Origin: Pseudomaricurvus hydrocarbonicus
GTDB taxonomy: Bacteria > Pseudomonadota > Gammaproteobacteria > Pseudomonadales > Cellvibrionaceae
Reading direction: 5' to 3'
NCBI RefSeq assembly: GCF_011602365.1
Contig: NZ_JAAONZ010000026.1
Coordinates: 1-64,000, forward strand
DNA length: 64,000 bases
Shown here: positions 16,687-26,357 of the stretch, one piece after another
Layout of the letters: every line of letters begins with the position of its first letter
Numbering within the stretch: position 1 is the stretch's first letter
Notes under the pieces: generated by a model
The model's input: only the letters and a program-made list of their open reading frames with translations
The model's database searches: none
Told to the model about the DNA's origin: nothing
Program-made: the position numbers and the translations under genes

Positions 16687-17976
16687 ATGGGCTATCGCGC
16701 TTATATTGCCAGCACATTACTGGCATTGCTGATGGTATCGGGGTGTACCACCAATCCGGTCACGGGGGCCTCACAGTTCTCCCTCATCTCGCCCGAACAG
16801 GAAGTGAGCATAGGCGCGAAGCAATTCGGGCCCACCCAGCAAACCCAGGGCGGCCAGTATATGGTGGACCCCGATTTAACCGTCTACGTCAATCAGGTCG
16901 GGCAGAAGCTGGCCGCCAAGAGTGACCGCCCCAATTTGCCCTACGACTTTGTGGTCCTCAACAACGACGTTCCCAACGCCTGGGCGCTGCCAGGTGGCAA
17001 AATCGCCATCAATCGTGGCTTGCTGGTGCAGCTGGAGGATGAGGCGCAACTGGCCGCCGTGCTGGCCCACGAGATTGTGCACGCCGCCGCCCGCCACAGT
17101 GCCCAGCAAATGACCCAGGGCATGCTGCTGGGCGTCGGTGGCCAGATCATTGGTATGGCCGGCAGCCAAACCGCTTACGGCGAATTGATTGGCATGGGCA
17201 CACAGATGGGTTCTGCTTTGATCCAGGCGCGCTACGGTCGCGATCAGGAGCTGGAGTCGGATTACTACGGCATGACATACATGGCCCGCGCTGGCTACGA
17301 GCCGGAAGCGGCGGTGGAACTGCAACAAACCTTCGTCAAATTATCCGAAGGTCATCAGGGCAGCTGGATGGATGGATTGCTGGCCAGCCACCCGCCGTCT
17401 ATCGAGCGTGTTCAGGCCAACAAGGCCCACGCGGCCAAACTGACCCCGGGGGTGCGCAACAAGCAAGCCTACCAAAATGCCATTCGCCAGGCCAAAAAAG
17501 ATCAGGCGGCATACGACCAACACCAGAAGGCCCTCAAGGCCGCCAGTGACAAAAACCTGGATCAGGCCATTGCCCTGACGAAAAAATCCATCAGCGCGCA
17601 ACCCAAAGAACCGTTGTTCTACACCACCCTGGGGCAGCTGCAGCTGGAACAAAAAGACTACAAGAGCGCGTTAAACAGCTTCACCCAGGCCCATAAACTC
17701 TATCCGGAATACTTTTTGCCATTGCTGGGCAGTGGGTTATCCGCCAAAGCTCTCAAGGCCTATACCCGCGCCGAACAGGATTTAATCTCCAGTGCCAAGC
17801 TGCTGCCCACGCAAAGTGCGGTGTTTTATCTGGGAGAGGTGAAGTTAGCGCAGGGGCAGAAAGATCAGGCCATCGCGTATTTTCAACAGGCGGCGCAGGG
17901 CAGAGGCGCACTGGCGGAAAAATCGAAGGCGTATTTGCAGGAGCTGGCGCCAGCGGCTCAGCCCCCGGCGCAGTAG
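16687..17976 (+). CDS. M48-family metalloprotease lipoprotein with TPR repeats (BepA/YfgC-like)
   Basis: From the ATG at 16687 (GGAG six bases upstream) the product has 429 residues. A signal peptide ends in the lipobox LLMVSGC (Cys20). The zinc site is HEIVH (His128, Glu129, His132) with the third ligand Glu190 in QELESDYYG. TPR-like helical repeats occupy about residues 270-425. The architecture is that of BepA, a periplasmic protease and chaperone for outer-membrane protein assembly. An upstream in-frame GTG at 16660 would put nine residues before the signal peptide and lacks a ribosome binding site. Confidence 0.87.
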   Translation: MGYRAYIASTLLALLMVSGCTTNPVTGASQFSLISPEQEVSIGAKQFGPTQQTQGGQYMVDPDLTVYVNQVGQKLAAKSDRPNLPYDFVVLNNDVPNAWALPGGKIAINRGLLVQLEDEAQLAAVLAHEIVHAAARHSAQQMTQGMLLGVGGQIIGMAGSQTAYGELIGMGTQMGSALIQARYGRDQELESDYYGMTYMARAGYEPEAAVELQQTFVKLSEGHQGSWMDGLLASHPPSIERVQANKAHAAKLTPGVRNKQAYQNAIRQAKKDQAAYDQHQKALKAASDKNLDQAIALTKKSISAQPKEPLFYTTLGQLQLEQKDYKSALNSFTQAHKLYPEYFLPLLGSGLSAKALKAYTRAEQDLISSAKLLPTQSAVFYLGEVKLAQGQKDQAIAYFQQAAQGRGALAEKSKAYLQELAPAAQPPAQ

Positions 17977-18028
17977 CCGCGAGTCAGCCCAGGCTGCCCT
18001 CTCTGGCTTGCGCCATTCAACCTTGGGC

Positions 18029-18070
18029 GAGTAGCGAGTAGCGAGTAGCGAGTAGCGAGTAGCGAGTAGC
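18029..18070. repeat. Heptamer GAGTAGC, six tandem copies
   Basis: Six uninterrupted GAGTAGC units run from 18029 to 18070 between the convergent M48 and phoU genes. A related TACTCGCTACTGTCTACTCG string occurs near 14540 in another convergent gap, so the motif is recurrent in this genome. Confidence 0.95.
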
Positions 18071-18095
18071 GAAAACAGTATGATCAGAAGTAATA

Positions 18096-18125
18096 CCCCA
18101 CCACCCTCAGAGGGCAGTGGTGGGG
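18096..18125 (-). terminator. Hairpin terminator after phoU
   Basis: CCCCACCAC (18096-18104) and GTGGTGGGG (18117-18125) make a perfect 9-bp stem just after the phoU stop. The following minus-strand bases (TATTACTTCT) are only moderately T-rich. Confidence 0.65.
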
Positions 18126-18132
18126 CTGTGAC

Positions 18133-18849
18133 TTACTGCTCTTTGACCTGGCGCTCCATTTCCTGAAGGCTCTGGTGGCGCACATCGAGGCCCTTCACCA
18201 GGTAGATCACGTGCTCGGCGATGTTGGCCGCGTGATCACCGATGCGCTCCAGCGCGCGCAGTGCCCAGATGATGTTCAGCACCCGCGAGATAGAGCGGGG
18301 GTCTTCCATCATGTAGGTCGCCAGTTCGCGCATCGCGGACTTGTATTCCTGATCCACCTTCTTGTCTTCCTGGGCCACACTGATGGCCAGGTCCACGTCA
18401 AAACGGGCAAACGCATCCAGCGCGGAAATCACCATCTGGTGCACAATGGTGCCGATGTGGCGCAATTCCACATAACCGCGAGGGGCTTCACCGTGTTCAT
18501 TCAGGTGAATGGCCATCTTTGCCACCTTGTGTGCCTCATCGCCCATGCGCTCAAGGTCGCGGGTGATTCTTGCCACGGACAAGACCATGCGCAAATCCGA
18601 GGCGGCTGGCTGACGGCGCGCCAGCACCAGAGTGCAGTTTTCGTCGAGTTTCAGTTCCCGCGCGTCAACCTCTTCCTCGGTCACCAGCACCCGCTCGGCG
18701 AGGTCCGAATCGGGGGTGGTAATGGCTTTCACGGCATTGATGGTTTGCTGTTCAACCAGCCCGCCCATTTCCAGTAACTGAGTTTTTAGCTCTTCCAGGT
18801 CAGCATTGAACTGCCGGGAAATGTGTTGATCCAGATTTAACTTATCCAT
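18133..18849 (-). CDS. phoU: Phosphate signalling protein PhoU
   Basis: The 238-residue protein is two PhoU three-helix bundles. Diagnostic stretches are HISRQFNADLEELKTQLLEMGG (residues near 9-30, with the FN and MGG positions conserved), ARITRDLERMGDEAHKVAK in the first metal-binding bundle and IWALRALERIGDHAANIAEHVIYL in the second. PhoU links PstSCAB to PhoR and keeps PhoR in its repressing state when phosphate is ample. It is the last gene of the pst block, 50 bp after pstB, and is followed by a terminator. Confidence 0.97.
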   Translation of the reverse strand: MDKLNLDQHISRQFNADLEELKTQLLEMGGLVEQQTINAVKAITTPDSDLAERVLVTEEEVDARELKLDENCTLVLARRQPAASDLRMVLSVARITRDLERMGDEAHKVAKMAIHLNEHGEAPRGYVELRHIGTIVHQMVISALDAFARFDVDLAISVAQEDKKVDQEYKSAMRELATYMMEDPRSISRVLNIIWALRALERIGDHAANIAEHVIYLVKGLDVRHQSLQEMERQVKEQ

Positions 18850-18899
18850 GCATTACTCCAGGGCTCAAGCCTATTCTTTAGTCACCAAATCGACCGCGA

Positions 18900-19784
18900 T
18901 TAACCAAAACGACCGGTAATGTAAGCCTCGGTTAGCTTGTGATCAGGGTTGGTAAATACTTTTTCAGTTTCGTTCACTTCAACCAGTTTGCCCAAATGGA
19001 AATAGGCAGTGCGGTGCGAAACCCGTGCCGCCTGCTGCATTGAGTGGGTCACAATGGCAATGGTGAAATTTTCGCTCAACTCGGCGATCAGTTCTTCAAT
19101 CTTGGCGGTGGCGATCGGATCCAGGGCGGAGCAGGGTTCATCCATCAGGATCACTTCCGGGCTCACGGCAATGGTGCGGGCAATGCACAACCGCTGCTGC
19201 TGACCACCGGACAAACCGGTGCCCGGCGAGTGCAGGCGATCTCTCACTTCTTTCCACAGACCGGCTTTTTGCAAACTGGTTTCCACAATTTCATCAAGAT
19301 CGGTGCGGCGATTGACCAGTCCGTGAATGCGCGGACCGTAAGCAACATTATCATAGATGGACTTGGGAAACGGGTTGGGCTTCTGGAACACCATGCCCAC
19401 ACGAGCGCGCAATGGCACCACGTCCAGTTTAGGGTCGTAGATGTCCTGACCTTCCAGTTTCAATGAGCCCTGGACACTGCAGATATCAATGGTGTCATTC
19501 ATGCGGTTCAAACAGCGCAGAAAGGTCGACTTACCACAACCGGAAGGGCCAATCATCGCCAGTACTTCGTTCTGGCCGATGTCCAGACTGACGTCAAAGA
19601 TTGCTTGCTTGTCAGCGTAAAAAACATTCACATCACGCATCGACATTTTGGCGGTGTCGGTAAACGGGATACCCACGGTTTCCAGCCCAGACAAATCATG
19701 GGCTTCCGGGTTTTCTTTGGATAGTTCAGTGTTCACTTTATTCATAGGATCTACTTTAGCTGTCTGGTCGACGATGGCTTCCAC
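18900..19784 (-). CDS. pstB: Phosphate ABC transporter ATP-binding protein PstB
   Basis: The GTG at 19784 is chosen because GGAGGG lies seven bases upstream at 19792-19797; the longer frame would overlap the pstA end, and an ATG at 19745 lacks a site. The product has about 294 residues. Walker A is GPSGCGKST (79-87), the signature is [16 protein letters not shown], and Walker B is [15 protein letters not shown]. The [18 protein letters not shown] stretch is typical of PstB. Residues 1-45 form a hydrophilic extension ahead of the usual start. PstB powers phosphate import and takes part in PhoR signalling. Confidence 0.95.
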   Translation of the reverse strand: MEAIVDQTAKVDPMNKVNTELSKENPEAHDLSGLETVGIPFTDTAKMSMRDVNVFYADKQAIFDVSLDIGQNEVLAMIGPSGCGKSTFLRCLNRMNDTIDICSVQGSLKLEGQDIYDPKLDVVPLRARVGMVFQKPNPFPKSIYDNVAYGPRIHGLVNRRTDLDEIVETSLQKAGLWKEVRDRLHSPGTGLSGGQQQRLCIARTIAVSPEVILMDEPCSALDPIATAKIEELIAELSENFTIAIVTHSMQQAARVSHRTAYFHLGKLVEVNETEKVFTNPDHKLTEAYITGRFG

Positions 19785-19812
19785 GTTATTACCCTCCACC
19801 TGAATTCTTCGA

Positions 19813-21105
19813 TTACCAACGACGTTCCAGTCGCTTGCGCAACCAGACAGCCAAGGCATTCATTACCACAAGAAACCCAAGCAATACCATAATAGCCGCT
19901 GAGGTTCGTTCTACAAAAGCGCGTTCCGGACTGTCAGCCCAGAGGAAAATCTGTACCGGCAATACGGTCGATGGGTCCGTGATGCCACTGGGGACATCCA
20001 CAATAAAGGCCACCATCCCGATCATCAGCAATGGCGCGGTCTCCCCCAACGCCTGCGCCATACCAATAATGGCACCGGTCAACATACCGGGCATGGCCAG
20101 AGGCAAGACGTGGTGCAGGATAACCTGCATTTTTGAGGCGCCAATGCCCATCGCCGCTTCGCGGATGGAAGGCGGTACAGCCTTAATCGCGGCACGACTG
20201 GAAATAATGATCGTCGGCAGGGTCATCAGTGTTAACACAAACCCGCCCACCAGTGGTATCGAGCGCGGCATTTCAAAGAAATTGATGAAAATCGCCAGCC
20301 CCAGCAGACCAAAAATAATCGAGGGCACCGCCGCCAGGTTGTTGATGTTGACTTCAATAAAGTCGGTAAACTTGTTTTTCTTGGCGTACTCTTCCAGGTA
20401 CACCGCCGCCGCAACCCCAATGGGAAACGACAGTGCCAGAGTCACCAACAGGGTAAACAGGGAGCCCATCATGGCACCGCGGATACCGGCCTGCTCCGGC
20501 TCACGGGAGTCGCCCGCGGTAAAGAACGTGGTATTGAAACGCTCTTCCACATTGCCACTTTCAATCAGTGATTCAATCCAGGAAATTTGTTGTTCCGTAA
20601 AGCGCCCGGTGTAAGCGCCCTCGCGGGAACTGCGGCTTTTGACGTAGGTATCAATGTCATCATCCGCCAGCACCCACACATCCAGGCTGGTGTTGAGGAT
20701 GTCCGGGTTGTTTTCCACCAGAGCGCGCAATTCATAGCCGGCACCATTGCTGACTATGCCATACAGAGCGCGCTTGCCACGGCGATCGGTCACCTCCGGA
20801 AAACGCTCACGCAAGGCCTGTTTCAACACGCCCTGATAATTACCACCGGCAATCTGATGCGGGTCGTTCACATCAGTGATGCCCAGCGCATCGGCTGACA
20901 TTACCACCGGTAACTTGACGTAAGTTTGAAAAAAAGCCGAATGGCCTTTGCCAATGATGTCGGTGAATAAAAACAACAGGCACAGCAAGCCAAAGCTGAT
21001 GGAGGCGATGCCGTAAAACCGGAACATCTTTTCCTTGCGGTAGCGCTTTGCCAGATTTTTATTCACCACATCCATGGTATTTGGTGTCTTGGGGGATGGT
21101 GTCAT
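19813..21105 (-). CDS. pstA: Phosphate ABC transporter permease PstA
   Basis: The 430-residue permease is longer than the E. coli type (about 296) because of an extra region of roughly 150 residues between the first membrane helix (about 27-50) and the transporter core. This region (for example [19 protein letters not shown]) should be periplasmic, as in other long gammaproteobacterial PstA proteins. The core carries [15 protein letters not shown] and the EAA-loop segment [23 protein letters not shown], then [10 protein letters not shown]-like [14 protein letters not shown]. It forms the channel with PstC. Confidence 0.95.
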   Translation of the reverse strand: MTPSPKTPNTMDVVNKNLAKRYRKEKMFRFYGIASISFGLLCLLFLFTDIIGKGHSAFFQTYVKLPVVMSADALGITDVNDPHQIAGGNYQGVLKQALRERFPEVTDRRGKRALYGIVSNGAGYELRALVENNPDILNTSLDVWVLADDDIDTYVKSRSSREGAYTGRFTEQQISWIESLIESGNVEERFNTTFFTAGDSREPEQAGIRGAMMGSLFTLLVTLALSFPIGVAAAVYLEEYAKKNKFTDFIEVNINNLAAVPSIIFGLLGLAIFINFFEMPRSIPLVGGFVLTLMTLPTIIISSRAAIKAVPPSIREAAMGIGASKMQVILHHVLPLAMPGMLTGAIIGMAQALGETAPLLMIGMVAFIVDVPSGITDPSTVLPVQIFLWADSPERAFVERTSAAIMVLLGFLVVMNALAVWLRKRLERRW

Positions 21106-21190
21106 GTTGCAATCCTGTGAATATTTTCTGTCGTCTCGGGTTGTCTCACGCCAATATGCATCGGCAGGTTAGGGTTAAACCTGCGAACGG

Positions 21191-22600
21191 TTATTCATAC
21201 TGCTCGCGATACTTGCGCACGACGTGCAAAGCAAAATAGTTAAGCGCCAGGGTGACGGTAAACAGCATCAGTCCCAAAGCGAAAGCCGACAAGGTTTTGG
21301 GGCTGTCAAACTCCTGATCACCCACCAGCAAGGTCACAATCTGTACCGTCACGGTGGTCACAGACTCCAGCGGATTAGCCGTCAGGTTGGCTGCCAAACC
21401 CGCCGCCATGACCACAATCATGGTCTCACCAATGGCCCGCGAGGCCGCCAGCAACACGCCACCAACAATGCCCGGCAGAGCCGCAGGAATGACCACCTGC
21501 TTGATGGTTTCCGATTTGGTGGCGCCCAACCCCAGCGATCCATCGCGCAAAGACTGAGGCACCGCGCTGATGACATCGTCCGACAAGGAGGACACAAACG
21601 GGATGATCATCACCCCCATCACCAGGCCCGCCGCCAGAGCACTTTCGGAGGAGATCGACATTTGCAATCCAAGAAATTCGAACGTCCAGGCACCGCCATC
21701 GCGCAGCAGGGGAGCAATGGTCAATGCCGCAAAAAAGCCGTACACCACCGTCGGGATACCCGCCAGCATTTCAATCAGCGGTTTAACGTAGGTGCGCACA
21801 CGGGGACTGGCGTACTCCGACAAATAAATGGCCGACATCAGACCCACCGGCACCGCCAGCACCAGGGCTATGAACGAAATCAACAGGGTTCCGACAAACA
21901 GCGGAATCGCACCAAAGGCACCGGAGCTGCCCACCTGATCGGCACGGATGGCCATTTGTGGGCTCCACTGCAGGCCAAACAAGAAGTCTGTGATGGGCAC
22001 GGTTTTGAAAAATTTAATCGACTCGAAGATCACCGAGAACACAATACCGATGGTGGTCAGAATCGCCAGGCAGGAGCAGGCCAGCAAAAAGAACTTAAAC
22101 GCCCCCTCCACTTGCAAACGGGCTTTCTGCTCGGGGCGAATACGCCACCAGGAGAAGGCGGCCAACAGTATTCCCACACTGATGGCCAGTACCGTCATCG
22201 CCATCTGGCTGGTCTGATTGATGTTTTTCAACGACTGGGCGGCTTGCGTCATATAGGGCTGGGTATCAGAACCCACCATATTGCCCGCCGCAATGTTTTT
22301 CACGGTATTGAGAATCAAGCCCAGCTCAGAGGGAGGCAGGGTGGTCACTTCCGCAGGAAACGACTTAATCAACAACTGATCGATGATACTGCCATCCATT
22401 ATCAGCCACACCCCCACCAAAATCAGGCTGGGAATACCGCACCACAACGCCGTCAGTGTGCCATAGTAAAACGGCAGGGAATTCAGATTACGAAATCCGC
22501 CTTTGGAGGCATCCGCCAGCACCAACGAGCGCCCCCGGCCCAGAATATAGGCCACCGCAATCAGGATAATGATGGTAACCAGCAAGGTGGATGTATTCAT
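21191..22600 (-). CDS. pstC: Phosphate ABC transporter permease PstC
   Basis: The preferred start is the ATG at 22600 (MNTSTLLVTI), with GAGAG about five bases upstream; a start 15 bases earlier is possible. The 469-residue protein is an extended PstC with an N-terminal membrane region and a long loop before the core (about residues 60-145). The core includes GLMSAIYLSEYASPRVR, AGIPTVVYGFFAAL, the EAA loop SLRDGSLGLGATKSETIKQV and RAIGETMIVVMAAG. It follows pstS after a gene-free gap of almost 480 bp. Confidence 0.95.
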   Translation of the reverse strand: MNTSTLLVTIIILIAVAYILGRGRSLVLADASKGGFRNLNSLPFYYGTLTALWCGIPSLILVGVWLIMDGSIIDQLLIKSFPAEVTTLPPSELGLILNTVKNIAAGNMVGSDTQPYMTQAAQSLKNINQTSQMAMTVLAISVGILLAAFSWWRIRPEQKARLQVEGAFKFFLLACSCLAILTTIGIVFSVIFESIKFFKTVPITDFLFGLQWSPQMAIRADQVGSSGAFGAIPLFVGTLLISFIALVLAVPVGLMSAIYLSEYASPRVRTYVKPLIEMLAGIPTVVYGFFAALTIAPLLRDGGAWTFEFLGLQMSISSESALAAGLVMGVMIIPFVSSLSDDVISAVPQSLRDGSLGLGATKSETIKQVVIPAALPGIVGGVLLAASRAIGETMIVVMAAGLAANLTANPLESVTTVTVQIVTLLVGDQEFDSPKTLSAFALGLMLFTVTLALNYFALHVVRKYREQYE

Positions 22601-23077
22601 AAATCTCTCATACAACAGTTCGGTAATTGATTCTTAAAAGCTTAAGCAAAACCAGTGATTGAACGACAAAGCCAACCAAAATAACACTGTATTCACTTAA
22701 CTTAACGATCCCAACAATCTCTCTGTAAGCAGATGGTTTTTCAGAGCTGCCAGAAGATCGTTACAGTGATCGACGGGCCCATCAGAAAAAACTTCTGTTT
22801 TAACGCGCTGGTTTATTCACTGTTCCCGCTGTTACTGGTGCCGTTTTTTTGAAAGCCTGAAACACACAGAGAGCCCGATGATGTGCGATCGATGCTTTTA
22901 CCAACCGGTAAAGATCATCAACCGCTTCATGGGCTCCCTGTTGAAGCCAGTACCTGTGCATTGAATCAGGCATCGGCTTCTATACTTTTTTCTCACTGCC
23001 AGGTTGTGTGCGGCAGCCATTAAAAACTGCCTTGGCGCTGACCTGATCGAATGTTATCGACCGGGCCAGGCGGCCGT
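22601..23077. other. Intergenic region between pstS and pstC
   Basis: This 477-base gap inside the pst cluster holds no plausible gene. Its main feature is a nested inverted repeat at 22871-22936. I see no clear Pho box before pstC, so pstCAB-phoU probably depends on read-through from pstS or an unrecognised promoter. Confidence 0.6.
22871..22936 (-). other. Nested three-helix hairpin between pstS and pstC
   Basis: Three complementary pairs are nested: GAGCCC 22871-22876 with GGGCTC 22931-22936, GATGAT 22877-22882 with ATCATC 22914-22919, and TTTACC 22897-22902 with GGTAAA 22907-22912 around an AACC loop. The transcript would fold into a branched-looking rod with internal loops. It could protect the pstS message or attenuate pstC transcription. 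Confidence 0.5.
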
Positions 23078-24118
23078 TTACATCGCCAGGTTTTTCAGCG
23101 TTTTGATATCAGCGGCAACGTTAGTGCGCTCGGAATCGCCCAGAGGAATCATGCCTTTTTCACTCAGGTAACCCTCGCTGCCAAAGGCTTTCTCACTGGT
23201 GAACTCATTCAGGAATTCTTTCATGCCTGGAATGGTGCCAATGTGGTCTTTTTTCACGTAGAAGTAGAGTGGGCGAGAAACCGCATAAGATCCATCCGCG
23301 ATATCTTCAAAGGTCGGCTCTTTGCCATCGACGATGGAACCCTGGATTTTATCCGCGTTCTGATCCAGGAAGCTGAAACCGAAGATGCCCAGGGCATTCT
23401 TGTTGGCGTTCAATTTTTGAACAATCAGATTGTCGTTTTCACCGGCTTCGATGTAAGGACCGTCTTCACGAACACTGCGACAAACCGTTTTGTAGGCATT
23501 TTTGTCGGTGGCCTTCATGGCTTTAATCCACGGGAAGGTTTTACAGCCACCTTCTAACACCAGCTCCTGGAAGGCATCACGTGTACCGGAAGTCGGAGGT
23601 GGCCCCAACACTTCAATGCTTTTGGCAGGCAAAGCCGGGTTCACGTCTTTCCAGGTTTTGTAAGGGTTGTTCACCAGGCTTTCAGAGCCGTCAGGGTTAG
23701 GCACTTGCTTGGCCAGCGCCAGGAACAGGTCGCGGCGAGTCAGTTCCATCTGCTTGGCATTGATGGAGTTGCCGATGACGATGCCATCGTAGCCGATCAG
23801 GACTTCAACAATATCCTTAACGCCGTTCTGCTGACACATTTCAAATTCTGAAGATTTGATCCGACGCGAAGCGTTGGTGATGTCGGGATAGGCCACACCC
23901 ACCCCCTGACAGAACAGCTTCATGCCACCACCAGAACCGGTTGACTCGATTTTAGGGGTTTTGTAGTTGGTGCTTTTACCAAAGTGCTCGGCAACCACGG
24001 TGGCGAACGGGTAAACCGTGGACGAACCGACGATGCTGATGTAATCACGAGCAGCGGTGGCAAATTGGGCACTCATGGCCGTAGCCGCTACAGTGGCGAT
24101 CATTAATGTCTTTTTCAC
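23078..24118 (-). CDS. pstS: Phosphate ABC transporter periplasmic binding protein PstS
   Basis: The GTG at 24118 is preferred, since AGGAGA lies at 24123-24128; an upstream in-frame start at 24160 would put 14 hydrophilic residues before the signal peptide. The 346-residue precursor begins MKKTLMIATVAATAMSAQ with cleavage expected near FATA-ARD. Phosphate-binding features are IVGSSTVYPFA, ESTGSGGGMKLFCQG, DITNASRRIK, GYDGIVI and PTSGTRDAF. Tandem Pho boxes lie about 85-125 bases upstream. It delivers phosphate to PstC/PstA. Confidence 0.96.
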   Translation of the reverse strand: MKKTLMIATVAATAMSAQFATAARDYISIVGSSTVYPFATVVAEHFGKSTNYKTPKIESTGSGGGMKLFCQGVGVAYPDITNASRRIKSSEFEMCQQNGVKDIVEVLIGYDGIVIGNSINAKQMELTRRDLFLALAKQVPNPDGSESLVNNPYKTWKDVNPALPAKSIEVLGPPPTSGTRDAFQELVLEGGCKTFPWIKAMKATDKNAYKTVCRSVREDGPYIEAGENDNLIVQKLNANKNALGIFGFSFLDQNADKIQGSIVDGKEPTFEDIADGSYAVSRPLYFYVKKDHIGTIPGMKEFLNEFTSEKAFGSEGYLSEKGMIPLGDSERTNVAADIKTLKNLAM

Positions 24119-24203
24119 AGTATTCTCCTGGGTCTGATAATGGGCTTGGGTCTTCAGCAAACAGCCCTAATGTATACAACGGAGATGATGCTAGTTTTTG
24201 ATG

Positions 24204-24243
24204 GTGACAATTCTATGAATGTATTGTGACAGTATTGTTACAT
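24204..24243 (-). promoter_or_regulatory. Extended Pho box (four heptamers) upstream of pstS
   Basis: On the minus strand the heptamers ATGTAAC, CTGTCAC, CATTCAT and TTGTCAC follow one another, each separated by four A/T-rich bases (AATA, AATA, AGAA). This 11-base periodicity is the PhoB operator pattern; four heptamers can hold two PhoB dimers. It lies 86-125 bases upstream of the pstS GTG. Confidence 0.88.
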
Positions 24244-24365
24244 AAACTGAAAACCCCCAAAGAATGGGGATTTTCAGGCTTTTCAGGGGTAAAGTTTCTG
24301 GCAGTGATAAGCTTTAATGTATACTCCTGACCAACCGCTTATAACTAAATCATAAGATTGCCGGA

Positions 24366-24971
24366 ATGCACGTCATGTCACCCCACCACCGGGACCGTTT
24401 AGAGACCGTTACCGCTTACATTGATCGCTTCGCCCTGCTCACCGGCAAAGTGGTGTCATGGCTCACCATCGTTATGATGATTCTCACCTGCATAATTGTC
24501 GTGCTGCGCTACGGCTTTTCCATAGGCTCTATTGCCATGCAGGAAACACTGGCCTACCTGCACGCCAGCGTGTTTTTGCTGGCCATCGCCTTTACCCTTC
24601 AGCGTGACGGGCATGTGCGTGTGGATATCTTTTACCGGCAATTTAATGCCCGGCAAAAAGCCTGGGTCAACGCCCTCGGCAGCCTGATTTTTTTACTGCC
24701 CATCTGCCTCTTTACCCTCATATACAGCTGGGACTTTGTGATCAATGCCTGGGCCGTTAAAGAGGGCTCGGCCAGTACCGGCGGGCTGCCGGCGGTGTTC
24801 CTGCTGAAAACCCTGATTCCGCTGGCCGCCACGCTGCTGGCTCTGCAAGGGGCCGGTGAGGTGTTGCGCAGCGTAATAGTACTGACTGCCCCCGAGGATG
24901 CAATGACTCCCCATCCGCTGAGCGGGTCTGAGCCCGCAATTGAGAACGGGAGCGCAACCGATGCTCATTGA
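24366..24971 (+). CDS. TRAP transporter small permease (DctQ-type)
   Basis: The 201-residue membrane protein has four hydrophobic helices at about 30-52, 67-85, 108-128 and 143-165. It contains the DctQ-family patterns RYGFSIGSIAMQETLAYLHA and DGHVRVDIFYRQFNARQKAW. DctQ subunits associate with the DctM permease and receive substrate from a DctP binding protein. The last 11 bases overlap the start of the large permease gene, so translation is probably coupled. A second in-frame ATG three codons later is an alternative start. Confidence 0.88.
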   Translation: MHVMSPHHRDRLETVTAYIDRFALLTGKVVSWLTIVMMILTCIIVVLRYGFSIGSIAMQETLAYLHASVFLLAIAFTLQRDGHVRVDIFYRQFNARQKAWVNALGSLIFLLPICLFTLIYSWDFVINAWAVKEGSASTGGLPAVFLLKTLIPLAATLLALQGAGEVLRSVIVLTAPEDAMTPHPLSGSEPAIENGSATDAH

Positions 24972-26334
24972 AATTCTGCCGCTGTTGATGTTTATGCTGG
25001 TCTGTGTCTGTCTGATGATGGGCTACAACGTCGCGTTTACCCTGGCCGGGACCGCGCTGACCTGCGCCGGACTGGGTATTATTGCCGGCCACTTTGATGC
25101 CAGCTTGTTGAAAGCCTTCCCCGACCGCATCTTCGGCACCATGAACAACTACACCCTGATTGCCGTGCCCTTATTTGTGTTAATGGGCGTGATGCTGGAA
25201 CGCTCGCAGCTGGCGGAACAATTACTGACCAACATGTCGCGGTTGTGCGGACGCCTGCCTGCCGGTATGGGCATTTCCGTGGTAATCGTCGGCATGTTAC
25301 TGGCTGCCTGCACCGGCATCGTCGGCGCCACCGTTGTCACCATGGGCCTGATGTCCCTGCCCGCCATGCTCAAACGAGGCTACAGCCCGGAAGTGGCCAC
25401 TGGCACCATCTGTGCCACCGGTACGCTGGGGCAAATCATTCCCCCGTCCATTGCTCTGGTACTGCTGGGCGACATCCTCTCCAGCGCCTACCAGCAGGCG
25501 CAGTTAAAACAGGGCATCTTCAACCCCCAACCGGTGTCGGTGGGTGACCTGTTTATCGGTGCCATTGTGCCGGGAATTCTGCTGGTGGCGCTCTACATTA
25601 TCTACCTGCTGATCAAGTCCTGGCGCCACCCTCACCAGGCGCCCAGCGGACAGGCCGAAGACGACACCCAGGTCTCAACCGGGGAACTGCTGGGCAGCCT
25701 GTTACCGCCGGTGCTGCTGGTCGTGCTGGTGCTGGGTTCCATCGTCAGCGGGGCAGCCACGCCCACCGAAGCCGCCGGCGTCGGCGCACTGGGAGCCACA
25801 CTGCTGGCCCTGCAGAAACGCCAGTTGAGTCTGGCCAAGTTGTCGGCGATTGCCCGCTCCACCACCGAAATTACCGCGATGGTGTTTACCATTTTGATCG
25901 GGGCCTCCCTGTTCTCCCTGGTATTCCGGGGCTTTGGCGGTGAGGAAATGATCACTCACTTTTTCAACAACCTGCCCGGCGGGTTGATCTCTGCCACGTT
26001 GATTGTGATGCTGGTGATCTTTCTGCTCGGCTTTATTCTCGACTTTATTGAAATCACATTTGTGGTGGTACCCATTGTCGGTCCGGTCCTGCTGGCCATG
26101 GGATTAGACCCCGTCTGGCTGGGCATTATGATTGCCCTGAACCTGCAAACATCTTTTCTCACGCCACCTTTTGGCTTTGCCCTGTTTTATCTACGGGGAG
26201 TTGCGCCAGAAAGCGTAGCCACATCGGCCATCTATCGTGGCGTTGTGCCTTTTATTGTGCTCCAATTGGCCCTGATGCTGTGTCTTGCCATCTGGCCACA
26301 ACTGGTAACCTGGCTACCGGGGCAAATGCATTAA
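24961..26334 (+). CDS. TRAP transporter large permease (DctM-type)
   Basis: The ATG at 24961 follows GGGAG and overlaps the end of the small subunit gene. The 457-residue protein is a 12-helix DctM permease. Family motifs include NNYTLIAVPLFVLMG near residue 62, GATVVTMGLMSLPAMLKRGY near 127, GTLGQIIPPSIALVLLGD near 158 and LQTSFLTPPFGFALFYLRG near 395. It imports an organic acid by an ion-driven, binding-protein-dependent mechanism. The cargo is not evident. A candidate binding protein is encoded 1.3 kb away on the opposite strand. Confidence 0.92.
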   Translation: MLIEILPLLMFMLVCVCLMMGYNVAFTLAGTALTCAGLGIIAGHFDASLLKAFPDRIFGTMNNYTLIAVPLFVLMGVMLERSQLAEQLLTNMSRLCGRLPAGMGISVVIVGMLLAACTGIVGATVVTMGLMSLPAMLKRGYSPEVATGTICATGTLGQIIPPSIALVLLGDILSSAYQQAQLKQGIFNPQPVSVGDLFIGAIVPGILLVALYIIYLLIKSWRHPHQAPSGQAEDDTQVSTGELLGSLLPPVLLVVLVLGSIVSGAATPTEAAGVGALGATLLALQKRQLSLAKLSAIARSTTEITAMVFTILIGASLFSLVFRGFGGEEMITHFFNNLPGGLISATLIVMLVIFLLGFILDFIEITFVVVPIVGPVLLAMGLDPVWLGIMIALNLQTSFLTPPFGFALFYLRGVAPESVATSAIYRGVVPFIVLQLALMLCLAIWPQLVTWLPGQMH

Positions 26335-26357
26335 TTACTCTTTGAGGTTTAAGATCA

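Noticed and set aside
23051-23557. Plus-strand frame antisense to pstS
   Set aside because: PstS motifs and signal peptide are clear on the minus strand; the antisense frame has no family features.
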